Shown: positions 1 to 11,755 of the stretch, in pieces
Position numbering within the stretch: the first letter of the stretch is position 1
How the letters are laid out: each line of letters opens with the position of its first letter
The notes under the pieces: model-generated
What the model was told of the DNA's origin: nothing
Database searches by the model: none
The model's input: the letters and a program-made list of their open reading frames with translations, nothing else
Position numbers and translations under genes: made by a program
Assembly (NCBI GenBank): GCA_024195585.1
Contig: SWBL01000003.1
Location: 186,001-250,000, forward strand
DNA from: Aureobasidium sp. EXF-3400
Taxonomy: Eukaryota; Ascomycota; Dothideomycetes; Dothideales; Saccotheciaceae
Direction of reading: 5' to 3'
DNA length: 64,000 nucleotides

Positions 1-1563
1 TACCATCAGCCCAGGTGCGACCTTCATCCTCCTCGACAACCTCGTTGAGGGCTCTGACGTAGATCTCGGCTTCCTCCTCGTTGGTCCAGTTGGCATGCTT
101 GGGGTGTGCGTTCATCTTGTCTTCAATACGGTTGCTGACCCACATGGCGTAGTTCATGTTGGATGCCTTCTTGAACTTTCCGCGACGGAGGAAGGGGTCG
201 CCGTGCTCGCCCTTGGGGTCGTGACGAGGACGAGCGACCCAACCAATGTTGTGCTCGTCGTAGAAGTCCTGGCGAGCGCGGGCCTCCTCTTCGGAGATCA
301 ATTGCATACCGTCGTCGTTGATGAAGATGTTAGCAGTACCGCCCTGCATCTCGTAGGTGGAAATGGCAGCCTTGATAGAGTGGACAGTGGGCTCAATAAC
401 ACCAATGAGACCCTCCTTGTAGACGGGACACTGAATGGTGATGTGGGGGAGAGTGACCAGATCGGCATGGAGGCGCTTGGGGGCGACACCCGAGTAGAAC
501 TTGGTGTTGGAGGTCAATTGAGAGATAGGACCGAACAGCTGGGCGATGTTTCCGACAAGAGCCTGGAAGAAGAAGAGCGAGACCCACATTTGGGGAATCA
601 GACAGACCATGAAGGCCAGACGGGCGTAGCCACCATCGTAACCAATTTCGATGGCAACTTGACGCCAACCAAGACCCATGACAACGATGATCAGACACAG
701 TGTGAAAGCGTTACAGATGGCTTGGGTCAGGACGATGCGGCGAGGCTTCTCGTATGCACCAGCCTCTTCGCTGTCAGCACCGAGCTCGTCGACATTGACC
801 TCGGCGTGCTTCTCCTTCTCTGACTCTTCCTCCTCTTCTTCACCTTCTTGCTTCCAGACCATCTTCATCAGAGCTTGCTCAATGTCCTGAGCACGCTTGA
901 TCAAATGTCTCGGGTCATCGTCCCAGACGACGAGGATACCACGGTCGGCAATGAAGGCGGCGAACTGATGCTTAGCGCATCGCGGGAGGTAGGACATGTT
1001 GGGAAGCACTTGGAGACGGAGACCACTCTTCAAGGGAATGAAGGCACGGTCGTTGCCGTGGAGGAACAGCTTGATAACGCGAGTGTTGACAGTCATGGCA
1101 CTCTAGAGATACAATTAGCATATGGATTCGAAAAGAAATATCAGGTTTTACTCACTCTGACGTTGAGAGTCTCAACAGCCTTGAAGAAGCCAATAGGCTC
1201 AGTCTCGAGATCCGAAGGGCAGCATGCGTACTTTCCTCTGGACTTCTTGAGCAAAATACCTTCGTCGTGACCACCAGCAGTCCAGAGCAATTCCATTTGC
1301 TGTTGGTAGAGGTTGTTGACCATCATGTCACACTTGATGTCGAGAATCTCAGCTGCGGCATGGTTGCGGAAATCACCCTCAGGGAAGACAGATGCCGGCC
1401 TTGATCCAAAAGGTGTTGCTGCGCCGGACACTGCTCCTGAAGCTGCCAGGAATTGAGGTGTTGATGTGCCAGTAGGCGAGGCCTTCTCGTTGAGTTCGGT
1501 GTCATTGTTCTCGGCCTTCTTGTCGGTCTTGCGGCCTGGGGCGAGATATGATTTGAGACCCAT
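1..1563 (-). CDS. Glycosyltransferase family 2 membrane protein (C-terminus beyond window)
   Basis: Two exons: 1563..1156 and 1102 to beyond base 1, joined by a 53-bp intron (1103-1155, donor GTGAGT). The start is the ATG at 1563. Seen: a polar N-terminus; an acidic Glu/Lys-rich stretch; two membrane segments (around VLTQAICNAFTLCLIIVVMG and LAFMVCLIPQMWVSLFFF); then a cytosolic domain with a CPVYKEG strand and an INDDG motif, which fits the nucleotide-sugar-binding Asp pair of GT2 enzymes. The family comprises cellulose/chitin-synthase-like membrane transferases; a fungal relative in Zymoseptoria (GT2) is needed for hyphal growth on solid surfaces. The final reaction product is unknown. The catalytic (D/E)D and QxxRW region would lie outside the window. 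Function at the plasma membrane or cell wall is inferred from the family. Confidence 0.85.
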
Positions 1564-3120
1564 GATGGGAAGATGGATGTGATGTTAAGAGATGGTAGTA
1601 GTGCTGGCTATAGCCAAGCTTTCTAATCAATCTCCAGTAGATTGGATTTCGATTCAGATGATTTGCTAAACTTGTCGTCCAGGAGATCAAATTGTTGTAA
1701 TGCTTGGACTGTTATACTGTCACAAGCTTGAAGCGAGAGGCAGAGGATCAGTAAAGACCTCGAGATGTCGTGATGATATGGGGTGAGATTGTGTGGTGAT
1801 TGGGAGAAAGAGAGCAAAAGGAAGGCGTGGTTCAGGACGGCAGCAGCACGACTATGAAGTAGTCCGGGACAACAGCGCCAACAGATTGGATTTGATAGTG
1901 TAGAGAGCCAGCAGCTGCTGAGGCCAAGCCAGACATGGCCGAGCCAGAACATACCCAAAACGGGTTTGATCCAGCACGGTCGAGGATAGCGTGAAAAATC
2001 TTGTCCTATTTTGGCGGCCGAGGCGACGCTAACGGCCATGCACATCGGTTGCCTGTCTTAACCTTGTCCACCCGTGGTGCGTACCTGACATCGGCAATGG
2101 TCCGGTGAGAAGTGGGCGAGAGTCTGTCTCTCTGCCGCTCAACTGCTTTCGAGAATCGAGATACCAAGCAACCCAGCTTCCCTTGTGCCGCCAACGGCCG
2201 AGAAGCTCTCCGCGTTGACGGAGTCGAGCTGATAACACGGCCTATGTTGATCATTGATTCAAATCTTGCTGATCATGGAGATTCCAGTGCGGAGATGGTA
2301 ACGACATTGACCATGCACTGGGATCGCGTGGCTCGAGCAATCTCGAGTTGACGGAGTGCCCGAAGCTGCAAACGCAGGTGCACTCGTGGACTTCTCGTTA
2401 TCTCACCACGCCGCAGCCTTCGACATGCGACAAATTGTGGAGATTCGTCATTTTGCAGGGGTTCTCGCGACTCGAGATTGAACTTCTGCAGCCCTTTAGC
2501 GAAGCACCTACTCAACGGAAAATCGGACAGCGCAGAACAGGACGCCTCGCGCGATGGATGGCACATGCAGCCCCAAAACTTGATTACAAGCGCGCATCAA
2601 GAAGCTTTTACTATGGAATCCGGCCCGCTAACCTCTGAGCTATACGAACGCTTTTCCTTCTACCTTCTTCGCCACGTCGAAGAACATCAGCGTATAACAC
2701 TAGACTCGAGCCCGCCGCGAGCAAGTGTAGGGCTATGACGAGACGGGTCTCAGCAATGTCTCAGACGTGTTTTCCCTCAGCTCCGACGAGCGAGTCCATA
2801 GGTGTTCTCCGGCGCGCCACCTGGCATTTGCTCACAACGGCCCGGCCGATCGTTTAATCGCAGGCTGGGCCACGTTAATAAACCGTCCAGCATGAATTGG
2901 CAACAGACCTTGCTCGACGGGTTGACTTTTCGACAATATTTCTTGCTTCCGCTCTGCTTCGCTTGAATCTTTTTTATGATGAGAAGTCCGGCGTTATTGG
3001 TACTGCGATACTTATGCAGGTCCAAGGAACATACTTTTCTCATTGGCAGCGCCAAAAATACACTAAACAGTGCCAAGGTTGAAATGCTATTTTTGAGTTG
3101 GCATCTCATAGTCTGTCTGC
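1564..3120. other. Gene-free upstream region of the GT2 gene
   Basis: About 1.55 kb of normal base composition. Only short overlapping ORFs in several frames occur, none with recognisable domains or splice structure. It presumably holds the GT2 promoter and leader next to 1563. No RNA gene or clear regulatory motif was recognised. Confidence 0.5.
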
Positions 3121-3429
3121 ATGATGCATTGGGCTCTCACCACTATTTTCTTCCTCTACGGTTTTGCTTTGCTATCCACCCGTTCGGCTTGCTTGGGACG
3201 TTTCGATAAGAGGTATCAGTGTTACAACTGTTTTATGCGAACGCATTCATGGTATTTGCTCGTACAATATATAAGAAGAGGCTGGGAATCCGACTTCATC
3301 TCGAGGACGTCGAGCATTTCATTCGACCCCAGAGTCCCACCACCATCTCTTTGTAATTGTAGCCTACGCGATGATCGCGCGGGCTGGCTCTGTGCTTTTC
3401 GCTCCATCTCGGCTCGTGCCTTTTGCTGA
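3121..3429 (+). CDS. Candidate small secreted cysteine-containing protein (weak)
   Basis: A 102-codon ATG ORF, not recognised as any family. Seen: a basic-poor start followed by a hydrophobic run (ALTTIFFLYGFALL) and a small-residue stretch ending Ser-Ala, as in a signal peptide of about 23-24 residues. A Lys-Arg pair follows near residues 31-32, which would suit Kex2 processing. Seven cysteines lie in the predicted mature part, two as CYNC and two as CNC. It sits about 90 bp from the left end of a RIP-degraded transposon, a setting common for fungal secreted effectors. Against it: short length, no homology I can name, and competing ORFs of similar size on the other strand. Treat as a hypothesis; it could equally be chance. 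Confidence 0.2.
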   Translation: MMHWALTTIFFLYGFALLSTRSACLGRFDKRYQCYNCFMRTHSWYLLVQYIRRGWESDFISRTSSISFDPRVPPPSLCNCSLRDDRAGWLCAFRSISARAFC

Positions 3430-3516
3430 TCATTCTTGCATTAGCAATGAACCATCACTTATCGCGATTATTCCCACACAATTGGGTTTATTGGAATTAC
3501 TGCAATACAAGCATTA

Positions 3517-3557
3517 GACACCTTACCCACCCATTATCCACCTTTTGCTATCCACCT
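3517..3557 (+). repeat. Left terminal inverted repeat of transposon relic
   Basis: 41 bp beginning GACACCTTACCC and containing two ATCCACC heptamers; a third copy lies just inside at about 3570. It pairs with 6176-6215 with a one-base gap and about four substitutions, mostly transitions. Confidence 0.75.
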
Positions 3558-6175
3558 ACTCGCTCTATCCACCTTCCGAATTAGTCTAGTTCTGCAGCAG
3601 TAATTTAGTGGTACTAACGTCGCTAGCGTACGCCACTACGTAGATAACTAGTATATCATTATAACCTCTAGGCTTTAGTACAACTTTAGTACTAATACTA
3701 CCAAAAATGTACCCTCTACTAGGTTTATACATGTTCGATAGATTTTAACGTTAAAACCGGCTTAAATTATAACTGCTTACTAAACTAGCTAACCGTATAC
3801 TATAAGAGGAGCCTAAATTTAACAAGCCTCTATTCGATATCGATATATAGTAAGACTTAAAGATCTAGTAATACCTACGCTTTAGTAGGGACGATATCTA
3901 CCTTCTTACTTAGTACTTTAAGCTTAAGAGCATACCTCGTAAGAACCGGTATAGGAAGGACTTAGTATAGTCCCTTTACGTAACCTTAATAAGGCTCGCT
4001 TATTCTAGAAGACTGCTATAACTTTAAGACTTCTTCGGCCTTAATAAGACTACCCTATTAAGGATATATAACGATACCGTCGACTAGCTAGTAGTCTGCT
4101 TTAGCTACCTATTATACTAGTATCTAATGCTAGATTTTAAGCGCTTAAATAACTATTTAGAGGCTATTAACGCGTTTAGTAGAGTTACTTAAAATAAGTG
4201 TTAGGAGTTCGTTAATAGTACGTTCTAAGCTACTTATCGTCCTCTCGTCGGTTAGAGGGACTATTATATAGGGTATAAGAAGCTTTATAGCTTTAAATAC
4301 TAAGTAATAGTCGCTTCTAACAGTCTCTACGTAGCGCTATAAGGCCCTTTTAAGAGTAAGAGGAATAACGTATATATAGGAAGACGCTCTAAATTTAAGG
4401 CTCGAATTTGCGATATCTACTATAGCTATTAGCGTATTATATAACTAGTAGGAGACTCTACTTACTAGTCCTTCTAGCTATACGTTATTCCTTTTATAGG
4501 CTAGAGAACCTTAAGTATATTATAAACTTAGTTTAATAAGCACCTCTTATCTATCTAAATTAGCGTTAAGAACTTCTTTAGGCTAGTTATAGAGTAATAG
4601 AAGTACCTTAGCTATTAAACTAGCCTTAGGGTTAGTTAGTCGCTAGTTATAAGCTCGTTTAAGGTAGGGGTGCTATTAAGTAATTACTATACTTATATAT
4701 ATAGTAATACTATTAGTTCAAGGTTTAGCATTAACGCTCCGACTATTAAGGAGTATCTAGAGATAAGGAATAGGCTAAATTAGTATAAGAGATCGACTAT
4801 CTTAGTCTCTTTAGCGGTAGTATTAATATCCTTATACTTATTATTAGTTAGAGGCCGAATTTTACGCTTCTTTTAAGTTACTATAGATACTAGACTAATT
4901 AACTAATCTAGTTTAGTATTAAATCGATCTATCTTCGTATCTAGTTTATAGACCTTTACGTATAGATTATCGATATAGCGGCCCTAAGTTAAGTTAAGGG
5001 TACTATATAAAATTAGTAAGGAGCGTAACATCGATAAGGATAAGGCTATCGAGCGTTTAAGTAGTTTAAGGAACCTCTCTAAGTTACGCTTACTACGCTT
5101 ACTCTTACGCTCTAGTATACTAATAACATCGCTAGAGCGCTTATTCTAACTTCTACGCCTCTACGTAGTAGCATTTAGCTCCTTAGTATTATTATTAACT
5201 TACTTAGTTAATTGCTAAGTATTGTTTTAAGCCTATTAATAAGCTATATAACCTTAGCTATATATTAAGTTATTATATAGAGTTACTTGCTTATCGGTCT
5301 CTTATAGAGTTTAAGAAGATAGCTCTACGCGCGCCTCTTAATCTACCTTAGCGCTAGTAAGTACTTTAATCCACTTATCGATAGTATAATTAAGGTTAGT
5401 TTTAGTATCGTTATAACTAGTATACTCCCCCTCTTACTTAAGGGCCTCCTTCTAATTAGTAACTAACGACTATAGCTAAATTCGACATCTATTTATAGAG
5501 TAACTATATAAGGCTACACGCTCGAACTTTATATACATATAGTCCTAGAACATCTCCTTTATAGTCCTTATATCTAGCTATAGCTCTCTAAGTAAGGTAG
5601 TAGCTTCTATAAGGATAATGTTCTTCTTTTACGTAAGCTAAGTACCGATCTAACGATTATTCTTAGTAGTAGGCGCCTTAGTAGCAGGCTTAGTTATTCG
5701 CGCTAGCATAGGCGTAGCTCGGCCCCCTCTTAATCGACTACCTCTTTCTTAGCTACCTTAAGTTCCTTTACTATAGCCTTAAACTAATAGCGACAGTAGG
5801 CCTATGCTAGTAGATAGAGCTAGCGTAGGCTTAGCAGGCGTAATCGGTGCGCTTAGAGGTCTTAATGCGCTCGGTTAATTAAATATTAGACGTTAACTAC
5901 GCTATAGCGACGGTAAGGTGTTGCTATTATTTAGTAAGTTAGTAAGATCTATAGTTTCGAAGATATCTAACTAGTATATAGGCCTACTACTACCTCGAGC
6001 CTCTAAGGCCTCTACCGGCCTTACTAAGTCGATCTACGCCGCTATTACTACGCTAATACGTATAAAGACCATCACCTGCCGTATACGGTAATTATCGAAG
6101 GTGTTAAAGGCTATCCAGCATCTGGATAATAGCTATCTAGCTAAGGAGCTCCACTTGCCGGATACGGTAAGTCTA

Positions 6176-6215
6176 AGGTGGATAGAAAAGGTGGATAGCG
6201 GTTGGGCAAGGTGTC
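6176..6215 (-). repeat. Right terminal inverted repeat of transposon relic
   Basis: 40 bp which, read on the minus strand, starts GACACCTTGCCC and carries the same two ATCCACC heptamers as the left end. It is followed by TA, the presumed target duplication. Confidence 0.75.
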
Positions 6216-6217
6216 TA

Positions 6218-8556
6218 GTGTCGTTTGACCGATAAGCCACATCCTTGGTGACATTCCTACGCGCGCAAGACGCAAGCGAAATGTCGAAAACCGTGCTATG
6301 TAGGATTTGCGCAAGCACAACGAGAAAGACCAGAGTCCACCGGACCGAGACTTGCCTTGGCGGCCGCTTTGCATGATCCAAATCCATACAGGGTTGCCAT
6401 GACCAGGCAGCTAGCGCCACACTGTAAGCTTGCTCGAGCGCGTGAATGTTGTGATTGTTACAGCGCGTTGCGCGCGCATCGGATTTTATCGAAGCATCGA
6501 AGTTTGGAATCGAGAATGTCGGAGATTCGGAGCCACCGAGTGTCAAAGATCAACATAAAGCTTGGCATGCACGTGTGGTTCACGACATGATGACGAGTAA
6601 TTAGCCCGAGTTAGGATGTAAAGACCGTGTCGAGGTGTTGCTCTGTGCAGTAACATTTGCCGAGAGAGCATGAACCAAACAGAAGAGCATAGACCGCAAC
6701 AGGAAAGTTGTATTAGAGAGGTCGATACGATTTATGGTGACAGCCAGCGCCTGGACCCTTTGGTAGTGTGCCGGGAGCTCGGGTACTGTTCATGGTTTCG
6801 GGCGCTGAAGTTGGATGTGGCTTAGTTATGCTGTGAGCTGAGAGCAGGAACCTGGAAGGCCAGCAACAGCGTCAATGTCGTGTTGATCGTCGGTTTGGAA
6901 GATGGAGAGTGTGACGTTCTATGGTGAAGATTGGCAGTATCCAATCGATGTACGTAGTTCAGAAGGACGCCATCAAGGTGGTTAGTATGGCATACCATCG
7001 ACAAAATTTAATGACCGCTGTGATATTCATCGTTGAGCAGTCTTGAGTTCAGCCTGTCGAGTCTGTGTACGTAAGTACCTTTGCTGCTGCCTATTCTGAT
7101 TAGTGCTGTTCGTCGCTGGGTTGGCATGATCCCAGTGTGCGGAATCTGAATTTCATCGAGAATTGCTATCATCGATCTGAGGTTCCAGGCCCTTGCTCGC
7201 GTAACCTCAATCCCTCGATTGGCCCGATGCGGATCTGAGATGCGCAGAAAGATATGAAATTGACACAGAGGCTTTCACCCGCCGGAATTATTTCGATAAG
7301 GGGCGCGAAAAGCAGAAAACATGATGCATCGATTCTCTGACAAGGAAGGAAAGCTAGACATTGGGTGACGACTGGCAAGTGGGTGCTGATGGAAGCAATC
7401 GAATTCTACGGTGTTGGATCTGACAAGCTGGAGCCAGATCTCCCGATTACCGAACGGGGTCTCGACCCATTGGTCCGGCACTTGACTCCGAGCCTCAAAC
7501 GTCACTCCCGAATGTGCCCTTAACGACATGTTGCATCCACTATCAGACATGGAACAATGCTTGGTTCTACTCGTTTTGACCTTCTAGCTCAGGCAGCTTA
7601 CATGCGCTATTGACGGCCACGTCGTTTCGACTGGCGCAATGCGACATGTGTGTATCACCACTCAGCTCTGCATAGGGAAAGCAGAAGGGCGACCATCTGT
7701 GGAAAATGACTCTAAATGTAGGCCTTTGTAGTTCGATCATGCGGCACGGCGCGTATTTTGCGCACATTCTTGACTCAACTACCTTTTCTCTCCAGGAGCC
7801 AAACGTCGTTGACGCACGACACGAACGCGTGTCCCTTTGGTACGGTATCCGGAGGGCAACTCCAAGAGGTCTGGGTACAACCACTCTCCACCATTGCTGA
7901 TCTCCGGATATATGTCTGATCACCGATTTGATCGAGTGTTTTGTGTCTCCCCCTCTTTTGACTGATGCGCCCTTTTGCGTTCAGGTTCAAGACCGCTGCT
8001 TTCGCAGCCGGAGACCAAGCCATGGCGACGGACTCTTGTATCGGCTGCCGCTGTGCCAGTCGACAATCTTTTGTCGTCGACATACGGTAAGGTCTTGATC
8101 GAGGTGTGGGAATTTGAGTACCAGAAGGACCTCCACGAGGTAGGCAATGGAGGGTAAAGCTGTTCGGCGTAATCGCTACGGTATGGGCAGTATCTGTGAC
8201 CCTTCAAGTCTTGACTGCTTTCGACTCAGAATTTGGCCATATCTGGAGGATCCGCATTCCCGTCCGCCCATTCGGATTGAGACATCTGTACGTTGTATGG
8301 GTATTGGGTCTGAGAAGGTCCGGCTTGAACATCCGGTTTCGTCCAGTCGTGAACATCGGTCTGGAAGGTCTCTTGCTGGATGTGAGATGAGTCCTGAAAC
8401 GGCCAAATCTCTGCCCTATACACTAGTCAGCGTCCGTATGTGCTGGTGTATACAGGTATTCTTCGAGACAGAGCTCACTTCTTCAAGAGGCTGCATCCGT
8501 GAAAGCTGCACATCACTGAAAACAGATGATGACTGACAAGAAAGGGGCAACGCCAC
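6218..8556. other. Gene-free region between transposon relic and Zn2Cys6 gene
   Basis: About 2.3 kb of ordinary base composition with many short ORFs on both strands and no recognisable product. The part nearest 8556 on the minus strand (8226-8420) may be a 3' exon of the Zn2Cys6 gene: one frame is rich in Ser/Gln/Asp and reads to a stop at 8226. Confidence 0.45.
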
Positions 8557-9212
8557 TCACAGGCTCTGTAGCGTCGAACCGTTGTTGCCCGGAAAACTGT
8601 ACAAGGTCTGCTGGCCAAGGCGAGGATCAATCATGAGGGTGGGTTGTTGAGGTGGACTCGTAAAGTCTGTCAGAGGAAGAGAATCCGTGAAGACGTTCTG
8701 ATCGCCGTCTTGGTGATCGTGAGATTGTGCCGACATAGGAGAGAGGTTGGACATTGTGCCGTATTCCATGAGGTCGTTCAGTTGATCCGAAGGTCGTTTC
8801 CTTGCAGTTGGTCGCACCTTGCGTAGCGCTCGGGCGTAGGATTCCACGTCTGGACACTCCCTCAGACGGCGAAGATGGTCGAATGCTTCATTGTCTGGTG
8901 TACTATGTAAAGCATTGAAGACAAGCTCAAAGTCGGAATTTCGTTCTCCTAGTTCTTTATTTCGGCGCCGTACGGCTTCGACTCGAGATATGCCTGCTTC
9001 GGAGTCGTAGACACACGATTGACCTCTTTGCTGACAGAGCATACACATAGGTCGCTCACCGCTGCACTAGAAGCTCTGTGGTCAATATGACTTCTTCATT
9101 GAGTCAGTTTGGGGAACTTTCTCACCTTCACTTTGCGTTTTTGACATGATTGACATGCAGCCTTGACGAGTTGTCTTTTTGGTCTGGCTGATGATGACGC
9201 ATCTGTGCTCAT
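8557..9212 (-). CDS. Zn2Cys6 (fungal binuclear cluster) transcription factor, short
   Basis: Exons 9212..9126 and 9066..8557, with a 59-bp intron (9067-9125), give 198 residues. The zinc cluster has the exact C-x2-C-x6-C-x6-C-x2-C-x6-C spacing (residues about 22-48). The intron falls just before the third Cys, a position often seen in this family. After the cluster comes SRVEAVRRRNKELGERN, a short coiled-coil linker, then an LRRLRE/VESYARALR segment typical of this subgroup. It should bind CGG-type DNA in the nucleus. It lacks the large fungal transcription-factor middle homology region, so it is either a small regulator or truncated. The last codon abuts a good GTGAGT donor, so one or two further exons reaching about 8226 are possible. 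An upstream in-frame ATG at 9359 is an alternative start. Confidence 0.7.
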
Positions 9213-10576
9213 CTTGCGAGCGAGAGACTTGACTTGAGGCCAGGGCGAGGAGGAGTTGCGGTAAAAGGCGCACACGCCAGTGAAATTGTGGAGTTCAAGT
9301 ATGGTCGGTAGGTTTGACACTGTTGTATTTGGTTGTGCATGGGGATCGTCAGTGTCCAATGGGCGGTCTCGAGATAACTCTTCCCGGAGTGCCGCAAGCT
9401 GTTCTCAAATCGACGATGTAAATCGTCGGTTTTGTCGGATTCAGATCTGGTACGCAGTACGCTTCTTTGGACTCGAACGCGCCAACAAGAGGGTTTTGAT
9501 ACGATTCTTCCAGAAGCACCAGCGATTGTGAGGTAAAAGACAGACGTGCGAGACTGGTGAGAGCCTTCGAAGAGCAGCGTTGTTATGAAGAGGGAAGATG
9601 TCCGGTTGAAATGACAAAGCCTCCTTCGGACTCGACTCCGAGTGACCTAGTTGTCAGAGTCGACAAGATGGGGCTCGACTCGGTTGTTAAAGAATCGATG
9701 TGGGGACTGCCGGGCTTGGTGTTACGAAAATGTTTTACCAGATGCAGACTCATACTCACTTTAAATGGCGAATGGATCACTTTAGAATGGTACTAGGCGT
9801 TAAGTATACCGAGATTGATGGTTTGTGAGTGGCGGGTTTCCGCCAGGCACGCCAGAACAATGCCTTAGCAGCCGTAGCCTGCGGGCCATTGCCCTTATAT
9901 TGTGGCACTTGCTGTGGCGATAAGCAGACTCAGCACGCGGTTTCGCTCATAATGCCTGTGTTGGGGGACAGACGGGGAGACGGTCAAGTTTTCCTGAGCA
10001 CGGCAAAGCGCTTATGCGGCTCAACGTCATCACAGTCTGAAGCCTTTTACGTAGGGCTCCATTGGGACAGGAGAGAGCGAGGTGCAGAGAAGCAGGCCGC
10101 CGAACACTATGTAGACATTCACAATCAGCGGCTCTTCTGCAAACCTGCTGATAGAGATTCCTGTCGCACGAATCCCGGGGTTCTCAGCGCTTTCTGCGTC
10201 GGCCACGCCACCACGGCAAACGCTAAACATTGTTACCGAGAACGAATACTATGTTGATACTATCGACTCGTGCTCCACATGCATGCCATGGCATTCTTGC
10301 GCGCTGACATGACGATATCCCCAAGATAGAAGCTTCAGCTTCTGCAGTGACATCCCCACTTCAAGGAATTTGCCACATATCGTCAACCTCTGTGAGGAGG
10401 CGATACTCCACTCGGTCTTGTACGTTTGCGATACTTCTTCGTTACACTTTGTCGTGTGTACATAATTCAACTGACATACCTATCTGGCAGCTGCATTGTA
10501 TCAGGCGTACATTAAAAAATGGATAAAACGTAAATGCCTGCAATTCGAAGATCATCATAAAACATAACAGCGTTAC
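9213..10576. other. Intergenic region between Zn2Cys6 gene and nitronate monooxygenase 1
   Basis: About 1.36 kb. It contains an unsupported 142-codon ORF (9829-10257, plus) with no domain, signal peptide or splice pattern. The part before 10577 is AT-rich and is likely the 3' untranslated region of the monooxygenase. Confidence 0.45.
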
Positions 10577-11755
10577 TCAAAGCTTGCTCTTGCTGACGAT
10601 ACTGCTGTTGCCCTTGCCAATACATGACACAGCATCATCAACCATTTCGTCGACAATCTCCTTGGCCGACTTTCGTTCGTTGACAACAGCTGCAGCCTTG
10701 CCCATGAGGAAAGGTCGGGCGTTGTCCATGGTATCATCGTCCAGATCGTCACCTAGGCTCTCAAGATCATGTTCGACAGGAATGACGCCCTCAGATGTCA
10801 GCTTCTTGATCTCGGCTTGTCTCTCATTCTCCCACTTTTCGATGTATGGGTTCTTTCGGACGCGAAGTGGGCGTCCAGTGAAGATGATGGTACGAACGTT
10901 GTCGTCAAAGCCAGATGTGCGAACTGCCTCCTGATGGGCCTTACTGGCACCAGCCTCCTCACTTAGAACGAAGCGGGTACCGATCCAAACAGCTGTGGCA
11001 CCCAGCATGAGGGCGGCTGCCAGAGACTGGCCATTGAAGAGACCACCAGCAGCGATGACTTGCACGGGCTTACCAGTCAAGGGACTCTTGTGACCCTCAC
11101 ACATCTTGACGACAGTGGGAATAAGGATGGTCGTAGGGACGTCTCCCGTGTGCCCACCTCCTTCTCCGCCCTGAGCGCAGATCATGTCGACGCCAATCTC
11201 CAGACACTTCTTGACATGCTTGGGGTGCCCGATCATGTTCATGTATAGGATACCGGCTTTGTGTAGTTTTTCGACAATGTGCTTTGGTGGAACACCAACG
11301 GCGGAGACAAAAAGGGAGGCTTTGGAGTCGATGATGATGTCGACGAGTTCGTCGAGTTTACCCTTGGTGTAGTCGTAGCTGCGATTTGTGTGAGTATTGG
11401 CATGCTAAGACTCAGAGTATAAAAATGCTTACTTTGTCTTTCTGGCACTACCACCTACTTGAGGAAGCAGGAGATCAACTCCGAATGGCGCATTCTTGTC
11501 CTTCAGGTAACTCTTGAGTTCTGCGATCTGCTCGCGCAACATGTCTGGTGTGTAGCCAACTCCGCCAATGACGCCCAAGCCACCAGCGTTCGTGACGGCA
11601 GCGGCAAGTTTGGGGCCTGCAGCGACGTTCATACCAGCCAGCATGACTGGGTGGTTGATCTTCAAGAGATCGGTTGTGGTGGTTCGGATCTGCTCTGCAT
11701 CTTGTTAGCAAACGTCTGGTTCCATCTGGCAGATGTTCGTACGTGGAGATGCCAT
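10577..11755 (-). CDS. Nitronate monooxygenase (2-nitropropane dioxygenase family), peroxisomal, paralogue 1
   Basis: Three exons: 11755..11743 (13 nt), 11694..11433 and 11378..10577, with introns of 48 and 54 bp; 358 residues. The tiny first exon encodes Met-Ala-Ser-Pro and restores an ATG; the second exon alone has no ATG in frame. FMN TIM-barrel motifs are visible: NAGGLGVIGG near the N-terminus, AQGGEGGGHTGD with the conserved His, AAGGLFNGQSLAAALMLGA, and VWIGTRF. The enzyme oxidises alkyl nitronates to carbonyl compounds and nitrite with FMN and O2. The protein ends Ser-Lys-Leu, a canonical PTS1, so peroxisomal location is predicted. A paralogue lies at 61795-63075. It shares a 693-bp divergent promoter with the folate gene. 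Confidence 0.92.

Larger units (their letters stand above)
3517..6215. mobile_element. Degenerate TIR DNA transposon, heavily RIP-mutated
   Basis: A 2,699-bp block with imperfect ~40-bp terminal inverted repeats starting GACACCTT, flanked on both sides by the dinucleotide TA (3515-3516 and 6216-6217), as expected for a TA target-site duplication (Tc1/mariner/pogo-like insertion). The inside is strikingly rich in TpA and nearly free of CpA and TpG, while CpG (for example acgtcgctagcgtacg) is kept. That pattern is expected from RIP acting on CpA. No ORF above about 60 codons survives in any frame, so the element is dead. The superfamily cannot be read from protein, because stop codons saturate all frames. 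The TA duplication and length fit a Fot1/pogo-type element, but this is inference. Confidence 0.75.

Noticed and set aside
95..823. 242-codon plus-strand ORF
   Set aside because: Antisense to the GT2 coding exon, whose protein has clear domains; the plus reading is a shadow with no recognisable motif.
9829..10257. 142-codon plus-strand ORF
   Set aside because: No domain, signal peptide or family resemblance, and competing minus-strand ORFs of similar quality.
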